This document shows, piece by piece, positions 8,103 to 11,811 of a stretch of DNA of 11,811 nucleotides. The translations under genes and the position numbers were made by a program. The notes below the pieces were generated by a model. It saw only the letters and a list, made by a program, of their open reading frames with translations. It ran no database searches and had not been told where the DNA came from. How positions within the stretch are numbered: position 1 is the first letter of the stretch; every line of letters begins with the position of its first letter. Origin of the DNA: Chlorobiota bacterium (lineage in GTDB: Bacteria; Bacteroidota; Bacteroidia; Bacteroidales; F082); assembly GCA_030619415.1 (NCBI GenBank), contig JAUXBM010000020.1, forward strand, positions 1-11,811, written 5' to 3'.

Positions 8103-8573
8103 TTATTTACGCTTGTGAATTTGCAAAACATCGGGTACCATTGTACTTACATCCCCTCCATTTCTAAGTACATCTCTTACAATGGAGGAAGTGATTGGCG
8201 TGTACTGCGCTTCGGTAAGCAGGAAAACAGTCTCAATATTTGGATCAAGTTTTCGGTTGATCTGGCCAATGCCCCTCTCAAACTCAAAATCGGCAGCAGT
8301 ACGCAAACCCCTCAAAATAAACTGCGCATTTTTCTTCCGGCAAAAATCGACTGTTAAGCCTTCATAGGTCGCCACCTTGATTTTTTTTTCGTTCTTAAAC
8401 ACCAGTTCAATCCACGCTTTGCGCTGTTCAACTGTAAACATTTGTTTTTTATCAGCATTTATGCCGATGGCGATGATTAATTCATCAAACAAACCGAGCG
8501 ATCTCTTTACCACTGAAACATGACCCAACGTAATTGGATCGAAGGAACCGGGGAAAATGGCAATGCTTTTCAT
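8103..8573 (-). CDS. coaD: Phosphopantetheine adenylyltransferase
   Basis: CoaD transfers AMP from ATP to 4'-phosphopantetheine to make dephospho-CoA, the penultimate step of coenzyme A synthesis, in the cytoplasm. The 156-residue product is the normal family length. It starts MKSIAIFPGSFDPITLGH, with the nucleotidyltransferase TxGH signature as TLGH at 15-18. The ILRGLR block at 86-91 and the C-terminal SSIVRDV (129-135) match the substrate- and ATP-binding segments of CoaD. The ATG at 8573 fits the family start exactly; there is no Shine-Dalgarno sequence. It heads an apparent pair with the exported thioredoxin-fold gene 30 bases downstream. The Nudix remnant lies 42 bases upstream on the same strand, so coaD may use that promoter as well as a weaker one of its own. 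Confidence 0.97.
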   Translation of the reverse strand: MKSIAIFPGSFDPITLGHVSVVKRSLGLFDELIIAIGINADKKQMFTVEQRKAWIELVFKNEKKIKVATYEGLTVDFCRKKNAQFILRGLRTAADFEFERGIGQINRKLDPNIETVFLLTEAQYTPITSSIVRDVLRNGGDVSTMVPDVLQIHKRK

Positions 8574-8596
8574 TCGAATAATACTATTTTAAAATG

Positions 8597-8604
8597 TAAA
8601 GATA
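8597..8604 (-). promoter_or_regulatory. Possible -7 promoter element of coaD
   Basis: On the minus strand this reads TATCTTTA, seven of eight positions (six specified positions, five matched) against TAnnTTTG. The inferred start near 8590 would give a leader of about 17 bases. The mismatch at the conserved final G lowers confidence. Confidence 0.28.
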
Positions 8605-8615
8605 TGATAATCGGA

Positions 8616-8816
8616 TTATTCAGTAATGTACCGCGACAAACTATCGTTTAACGACCTGTAACTTTGCGTTAATGCTTCGCGACTTTGTTGAACATTTAAC
8701 CATACAACTTCGGTGATATTCTCTTGGGTTTGGGGGCTAAGGTTTTGTTGACTGCTGATTTCCATCAGGTACCAATGCGTTTGATCAACAAAAATGGTAT
8801 AGTCAGCATTCACCAT
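8616..8816 (-). pseudogene. C-terminal remnant of a Nudix hydrolase
   Basis: A 66-codon frame from the ATG at 8816 (a TTG lies immediately before it). Residues about 12-60 (QTHWYLMEI, then LSPQTQENITEVVWL, then a final helix with SYRSLNDSL) match the pattern of the last part of Bacteroidota Nudix hydrolases, where a TxWY-M strand is followed by an E-x-I-T-x-x-x-W motif and a C-terminal helix. The Nudix box GX5EX7REUXEEXGU and everything before it are absent, so no Nudix chemistry is possible. Full-length relatives are about 200 residues, so about two thirds is missing. No homologous frame is visible in the 104 bases between here and pyrE, which suggests a deletion that joined the start region to the C-terminal part. 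A promoter motif survives about 20 bases upstream, so a short peptide might still be made. The alternative is a genuine small protein; the family match is from memory of the motif pattern. Confidence 0.6.
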
Positions 8817-8835
8817 CAAAAAGCGTTTAATAATA

Positions 8836-8843
8836 CAAATATA
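8836..8843 (-). promoter_or_regulatory. Predicted -7 promoter element upstream of the Nudix remnant
   Basis: Minus-strand TATATTTG, an exact TAnnTTTG match. The inferred start near 8829 is about 13 bases before the remnant's ATG at 8816. It could also drive coaD and the thioredoxin-fold gene beyond, which would explain why it is kept although the first gene is broken. Confidence 0.45.
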
Positions 8844-8849
8844 ATTTTG
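8842..8849 (+). promoter_or_regulatory. Candidate distal -7 element for pyrE
   Basis: TAATTTTG on the plus strand matches TAnnTTTG exactly. The inferred start near 8856 gives pyrE a leader of about 68 bases. It overlaps the minus-strand motif at 8836-8843 within the inverted repeat. Confidence 0.35.
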
Positions 8850-8911
8850 TATTGTAAATTAACAATTCATTTTCAGCTATCTTCCAGGTATAATTGTGAT
8901 CAATTTTTATG

Positions 8912-8919
8912 TAGGTTTG
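8912..8919 (+). promoter_or_regulatory. Candidate proximal -7 element for pyrE
   Basis: TAGGTTTG matches TAnnTTTG exactly and ends four bases before the pyrE ATG. If used with normal spacing, transcription would begin at or within a base or two of the ATG at 8924, giving a leaderless or almost leaderless message. The distal element at 8842-8849 is the competing explanation. Confidence 0.4.
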
Positions 8920-8923
8920 TCAC

Positions 8924-9577
8924 ATGATTTATAACCCTGAAACTGCCGCACAAGTTGTGGCCTCCCTGCTTCAAATTAAGGCCATCAAGCTCAATAATAA
9001 TGAACCATTTACTTGGGCATCAGGACTGCGATCGCCCATTTACTGCGACAATCGGAAAGCACTCTCCTTTCCAAAAATCAGGACTTACATCAGGCAGGAA
9101 CTGGTGAAAGCCATTGCTGAGCATTATGGTGATTTTGACGTGGTTGCCGGAGTTGCCACTGCTGGTATTCCACAAGGTGTGCTAATAGCCCAGGAGTTAG
9201 GCCTTCCATTTATTTATGTACGTTCCTCACAAAAAGAACATGGCTTAACCAATAAAATTGAGGGTATTTTAAACAAAGGTCAGTCGGTTGTGGTAATTGA
9301 AGATTTGATATCCACCGGAAAAAGCAGCCTCAATGCTGTTACCGCTATTCGCCAAGCCGGCGGAAAAGTAAAAGGAATGGCTGCTATTTTTACTTACGGC
9401 TTACAAACAGCCGAAGATAATTTTAAAAATGCCGATTGCCAGCTGATCACGCTTTCAAGTTATGATTACCTGATCAAAGAAGCGATTGAAAGTGAATATA
9501 TTTCAAATAAGGATAGAGAATCTTTACTGGATTGGAAGAAAGACCCACAGGCATGGAGTGATGCCCGAACTAAATAA
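8924..9577 (+). CDS. pyrE: Orotate phosphoribosyltransferase
   Basis: PyrE joins orotate to PRPP to make orotidine 5'-phosphate in de novo pyrimidine synthesis, in the cytoplasm, as a dimer. The 217-residue product is normal length. It has FTWASGLRSPIYCDNR at 29-44, the substrate-binding region, GVATAGIPQGVLIAQ at 76-90, VRSSQKEHGLTNKIEG at 99-114 with the mobile-loop basic residues, and the PRPP motif VVVIEDLISTGKS at 122-134. The ATG at 8924 is in the position expected for the family and is preceded by promoter motifs, not a Shine-Dalgarno sequence. The next gene begins six bases after its stop, so the two are almost surely one transcript. pyrH, which acts later in the same pathway, is at the other end of the window on the opposite strand and is not co-transcribed. 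Confidence 0.97.
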   Translation: MIYNPETAAQVVASLLQIKAIKLNNNEPFTWASGLRSPIYCDNRKALSFPKIRTYIRQELVKAIAEHYGDFDVVAGVATAGIPQGVLIAQELGLPFIYVRSSQKEHGLTNKIEGILNKGQSVVVIEDLISTGKSSLNAVTAIRQAGGKVKGMAAIFTYGLQTAEDNFKNADCQLITLSSYDYLIKEAIESEYISNKDRESLLDWKKDPQAWSDARTK

Positions 9578-9583
9578 TGTTTT

Positions 9584-9985
9584 ATGAAATTATCGAGTAA
9601 ACCGGCAACCATTAACGCCAACCAAAAAAAAGTATTCGAGTTTTTAAGCGACTTTAATAATTTTGAAGGGCTCATGCCTGAGCAGGCAGCAAACTGGAAA
9701 TCGGATGCCGACACTTGCTCATTCGACATCCAGGGCATGGCATCTATCAGCCTCAAATATGCCCGAAAAGAACCTTTTCATACGATTGAAGTAATTCCGG
9801 AGGTTTCTCCAATCAAATTCAACCTGCTATTAAAACTCGAGGCAAATGCATTGGACGAACAAAAAACAACAGGCGTTGTTGAAATAGATGCTGACCTAAA
9901 CCCAATGATTGCCATGGTGGCCAAACGACCGCTTGAAAACCTGGTAAATGTGATGGGAGAAAAACTAAACGAAGTATTTAGCTAA
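9584..9985 (+). CDS. SRPBCC (START-like) fold protein
   Basis: A 133-residue soluble protein with the helix-grip pattern of the SRPBCC superfamily: an initial strand MKLSSKPATI, the helix KKVFEFLSDFNNFEGLMP (16-33) typical of these domains, a run of beta strands (about 38-105), and a long C-terminal helix (about 108-132, PMIAMVAKRPLENLVNVMGE). Such folds form a hydrophobic cavity for lipid-like or aromatic ligands. No catalytic residues are recognisable and the ligand is unknown. It begins six bases after the pyrE stop and is co-transcribed with it; a small SRPBCC protein after pyrE is, as I recall, a repeated arrangement in Bacteroidales, but a direct role in pyrimidine synthesis is not shown. 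The stop codon is inside a hairpin shared with the convergent birA gene. Confidence 0.85.
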   Translation: MKLSSKPATINANQKKVFEFLSDFNNFEGLMPEQAANWKSDADTCSFDIQGMASISLKYARKEPFHTIEVIPEVSPIKFNLLLKLEANALDEQKTTGVVEIDADLNPMIAMVAKRPLENLVNVMGEKLNEVFS

Positions 9986-10008
9986 TCAATCGTTTTAGGG
10001 AGCTAAAT
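9976..10008. terminator. Putative bidirectional terminator between the SRPBCC gene and birA
   Basis: ATTTAGCT (9976-9983) pairs perfectly with AGCTAAAT (10001-10008) around a 17-base loop. The arms contain the ends of both convergent genes, and there are only 22 bases between the two stop codons. The stem is A+T-rich and the T-runs are short, so it may be a weak terminator or just a block to convergent transcription. Confidence 0.4.
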
Positions 10009-10751
10009 TAAATTACCGACTCAACTTCTTTAAAATCAAAAATTCTTTTTTCTCCATTTTCAGTTTGAAGGATTAGTCGTCCAAATTGGTCAACCCCCAA
10101 TATTTTTGCATCAAACCGGTTTTGTCTTTCTTTATACGCCGCCCACTCCATATAATTGCGCAAATTTTGCAGATACTTTTTCCTCAGTCCTTCCATATAG
10201 TGTGATGACATGGCACTTGTATAGACTTTATCAATCTCTGTTAGCAGTTGAGTTAACAAGCTTTCAATTAAATATTCTTTACCTAGAAAATGAATCAAAG
10301 AAACAGGATTGGAGGCATTTGAATGAAACCTCAGCTGATTCACATTCAAACCAATACCAACAATAGAAAAATCAATATCATGACCTCTAATAATATTTTG
10401 AATAAATATCCCGGCTATCTTCTTGCTATCAGCATAAATATCGTTTGGCCATTTAATTTTCAATAAGGTTCCGGGTATGATTTGCTGGAGTAAATTGATC
10501 AGAGCCACTGAAACAATTTGGGTTAGCTCAAACTGATCGCCGGGTGGTATAAATGTTGGTTTCAGCACCAGGCTGAAAGTCAGGTTCAAGCCTTTTTCAC
10601 TTTCCCACTTATTTTTTCCATATCCCCTGCCTGCTATCTGCTCATCCGCCCATATTATAACACCCTCGTTTACAATCCTTTCTTCAATTAATTGAAAAGC
10701 AAAGTCGTTTGTTGACTCAAGCTCGCTAATATGGATGATTTCAAAATTCAT
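10008..10751 (-). CDS. birA: Biotin-[acetyl-CoA-carboxylase] ligase, without DNA-binding domain
   Basis: BirA makes biotinyl-5'-AMP and attaches biotin to a lysine on the biotin carboxyl carrier domain of acetyl-CoA carboxylase and related enzymes. The 247-residue product begins directly with the catalytic domain: LESTNDFA at 11-18, the adenylate-binding loop as AGRGYGKNKW at 40-49, KWPNDIY at 100-106, and KIAGIFIQ at 111-118. The last 45 or so residues form the small SH3-like C-terminal domain (AKILGVDQFGRLIL). There is no N-terminal helix-turn-helix, so this is the monofunctional type that does not repress biotin genes itself. The ATG at 10751 is favoured by the family start and by a promoter element that ends about 12 bases upstream, giving a leader of about five bases. 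It converges on the SRPBCC gene and diverges from rsfS. Confidence 0.95.
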   Translation of the reverse strand: MNFEIIHISELESTNDFAFQLIEERIVNEGVIIWADEQIAGRGYGKNKWESEKGLNLTFSLVLKPTFIPPGDQFELTQIVSVALINLLQQIIPGTLLKIKWPNDIYADSKKIAGIFIQNIIRGHDIDFSIVGIGLNVNQLRFHSNASNPVSLIHFLGKEYLIESLLTQLLTEIDKVYTSAMSSHYMEGLRKKYLQNLRNYMEWAAYKERQNRFDAKILGVDQFGRLILQTENGEKRIFDFKEVESVI

Positions 10752-10762
10752 TATTGATTGTG

Positions 10763-10770
10763 CAAAATTA
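10763..10770 (-). promoter_or_regulatory. Predicted -7 promoter element of birA
   Basis: Minus-strand TAATTTTG followed by CA is an exact TAnnTTTG match. A TTTA lies 18 bases upstream, one mismatch from the -33 TTTG at about the right distance. The inferred start near 10756 leaves only about five bases before the ATG. Confidence 0.5.
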
Positions 10771-10850
10771 TCAAATCAGGGGTTCAGGTAAACATAATAT
10801 TTTCAGTCTTTGCAATCCTATCCTGATGCATTAACTTCGTGTATTTTCGC

Positions 10851-10858
10851 TACTTTTG
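10851..10858 (+). promoter_or_regulatory. Predicted -7 promoter element of rsfS-ftsH
   Basis: TACTTTTG matches TAnnTTTG exactly. The inferred start near 10865 gives a leader of about 31 bases before the rsfS ATG at 10896 and shows that an in-frame GTG at 10839 cannot be the start. It is separated from the divergent birA element by 80 bases. Confidence 0.5.
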
Positions 10859-10895
10859 CCGCTTGTTACAAGCCCAAACAGGGCATCAAAAAAAT

Positions 10896-11273
10896 ATGTG
10901 CGCAAAAATAATAAATGATGATTCTGGTTTTATCCTCAAGCAAGCCGTTGCTGCGATGCAGGATAAAAAGGCAAAGCAAATAATAAGCCTCGACCTTTCG
11001 AATATTCCGAATGCCGTCACTAAATATTTTTTGATTTGTCATGCTCCATCCAAAGTACAGGTGGATGCCATTTACGACAATGTGGTCGAAATTGTTTGGG
11101 AGCAATGTGGTGTAAAACCTTTTAATCGCGAGGGCCATGAAAATTCGGAATGGATTTTGATAGACTACTTCGACGTGGTCATCCATGTATTCCTGGAGGA
11201 CATCAGAACATTTTATCAATTAGAGGATTTGTGGGCAGACGCACTGAAGAAGGAATACAAAAGCGATGATTAG
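10896..11273 (+). CDS. rsfS: Ribosome silencing factor (RsfS/Iojap family)
   Basis: RsfS binds ribosomal protein uL14 on the 50S subunit and prevents joining with 30S, lowering translation in starvation or stationary phase. From the ATG at 10896 the product is 125 residues, the usual length. Family blocks are present: KKAKQIISLDLSNIPNAVTKYFLICHAPS (an initial beta-alpha region with the conserved D/S-containing strand), then a conserved GHENSEWILIDYFDVVIHVF stretch near 89-108, followed by the C-terminal YQLEDLWADA helix. The open frame extends upstream to a GTG at 10839, but those 19 codons include the promoter and do not resemble the family, so they are excluded. ftsH starts 29 bases after its stop on the same strand, so the pair is likely one operon. 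Confidence 0.95.
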   Translation: MCAKIINDDSGFILKQAVAAMQDKKAKQIISLDLSNIPNAVTKYFLICHAPSKVQVDAIYDNVVEIVWEQCGVKPFNREGHENSEWILIDYFDVVIHVFLEDIRTFYQLEDLWADALKKEYKSDD

Positions 11274-11302
11274 CAGCAAGCATTATTTAATGAACAGCCA
11301 TA

Positions 11303-11811
11303 ATGTCAGAACATAATAAAGAAGAGCCTAAACAAAATAAAGATACTAAAGAGTCCAGCAATCTTTTTTCGAACTTTACAGGAAAAGGGGATGGCAATAA
11401 ACCAAAGTTCAATTTTTATTGGATTTACGGGATTCTTGCTGTGGTATTTATTGGGATTCAATTTATCAACTGGGGCGGTACTGCCAAGCAAACAAATTGG
11501 AAGGACCTCAAGGAAATGCTCGAAAGCGGTGATGTTGAGAAGGTGGTGCTGGTAAATAAGGAGTTTGCCGAAATATACATCAGGCCTGAAAAACTGAACG
11601 AAGAAAAATACAAAGACGTTCAAAACGAATCGGCTTTTGGCCAGAAAGGTGCACAATATTATTACAATGTTGCCTCGCCCGAAAAATTCATCGAACAGGT
11701 TGACGAAGCCCAAAGTGTCAATTCAATTTCTCAGGTTTATGTCGAAACTGAGAACAGACACAACTGGGGCACAGAAATTATAAGTTGGATTTTCCCTATT
11801 GCCCTGATATT
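11303..11811 (+). CDS. ftsH: ATP-dependent zinc metalloprotease FtsH, N-terminal part cut by window edge
   Basis: FtsH is a hexameric AAA+ protease anchored in the inner membrane that degrades misfolded membrane proteins and some regulators. Only 169 codons are in the window. They give a charged, Lys/Asn-rich cytoplasmic tail (1-36), a first membrane segment (about 37-56, FYWIYGILAVVFIGIQFI), a periplasmic domain (about 57-156) beginning NWKDLKEMLESGDVEKVVLV, which is typical of the FtsH extracellular domain, and the beginning of a second membrane segment (IISWIFPIALI). The AAA and zinc-protease domains lie beyond the right edge, so catalytic residues cannot be checked. The ATG at 11303 is chosen over an earlier ATG at 11290, whose frame stops after eight codons. 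It has no Shine-Dalgarno sequence and probably shares the rsfS promoter. Confidence 0.93.
   Translation, partial: MSEHNKEEPKQNKDTKESSNLFSNFTGKGDGNKPKFNFYWIYGILAVVFIGIQFINWGGTAKQTNWKDLKEMLESGDVEKVVLVNKEFAEIYIRPEKLNEEKYKDVQNESAFGQKGAQYYYNVASPEKFIEQVDEAQSVNSISQVYVETENRHNWGTEIISWIFPIALI

Larger units (their letters stand above)
8832..8853. repeat. Inverted repeat spanning back-to-back promoter motifs
   Basis: AATACAAA (8832-8839) and TTTGTATT (8846-8853) are perfect eight-base arms around TATAAT. The repeat contains a -7 motif on each strand: TATATTTG on minus (8836-8843) and TAATTTTG on plus (8842-8849). A protein binding it could govern both the Nudix remnant/coaD side and pyrE. The A+T-rich content makes chance formation easier. 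Confidence 0.4.

Noticed and set aside
9466..9756. Minus-strand frame of 96 codons across the pyrE/SRPBCC junction
   Set aside because: It lies opposite two confident genes and has no recognisable domain or promoter motif.
10861..10884. Alternative small hairpins before rsfS (GCTTG-TTA-CAAGC versus GCCC-AAACA-GGGC), as in an attenuator
   Set aside because: The predicted transcription start near 10865 cuts the first stem, and the second has only four pairs; no T-run follows.
10839..10895. Longer RsfS starting at a GTG at 10839
   Set aside because: The 19 extra codons contain the -7 promoter motif and do not resemble the family; the ATG at 10896 gives the usual length.
10866..11219. Minus-strand frame of 117 codons opposite rsfS
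   Set aside because: It is antisense to a clear rsfS gene and shows no family features.
11306..11713. Minus-strand frame of 135 codons inside ftsH
   Set aside because: It is antisense to the well-supported ftsH frame, and its hydrophobic look comes from the complement of Lys/Glu-rich codons.
1..11811. A new defence, mobile or biosynthetic system
   Set aside because: All larger frames are assigned to housekeeping or envelope families, and no transposase, integrase, nuclease, toxin pair, CRISPR repeat or tRNA attachment site was seen on either strand.

Overview
This window looks like core chromosome of a Bacteroidota bacterium, most likely a member of the Bacteroidales or a close relative. 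Three things point there. The 1099-residue SecA carries the extra insertions seen in that phylum. Most gene starts lack a Shine-Dalgarno sequence. Nearly every transcription unit is preceded by the Bacteroidota -7 promoter element TAnnTTTG. No tRNA, rRNA, CRISPR array, insertion sequence or prophage gene was seen.

Left half, minus strand, read from right to left: coaD (phosphopantetheine adenylyltransferase, CoA synthesis); a signal-peptide-bearing thioredoxin-fold protein of the TlpA type; a 250-base gap with REP-like palindromic sequence; secA (preprotein translocase ATPase); a patatin phospholipase fused to a POTRA domain and an outer-membrane barrel; and pyrH (UMP kinase), which runs off the left edge. 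Right of coaD lies a short minus-strand frame that reads as only the C-terminal part of a Nudix hydrolase. It is probably a decayed gene that kept its promoter.

Right half: pyrE (orotate phosphoribosyltransferase) and a small SRPBCC-fold protein form a plus-strand pair. They converge on birA (biotin-protein ligase, minus strand), with a hairpin across both stop codons. birA is divergent from rsfS (ribosome silencing factor) followed by ftsH (membrane AAA protease), which runs off the right edge.

The genes are mostly housekeeping: pyrimidine nucleotides (pyrE, pyrH), cofactors (coaD, birA), protein export and envelope (secA, the thioredoxin-like protein, the patatin barrel protein), and ribosome and membrane-protein quality control (rsfS, ftsH). 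I found no convincing new multi-gene system. The points most worth a second look are the Nudix remnant, the inverted repeats laid over promoters upstream of the remnant/pyrE and of the patatin gene, the REP-like tandem and hairpin before secA, and the secA leader.
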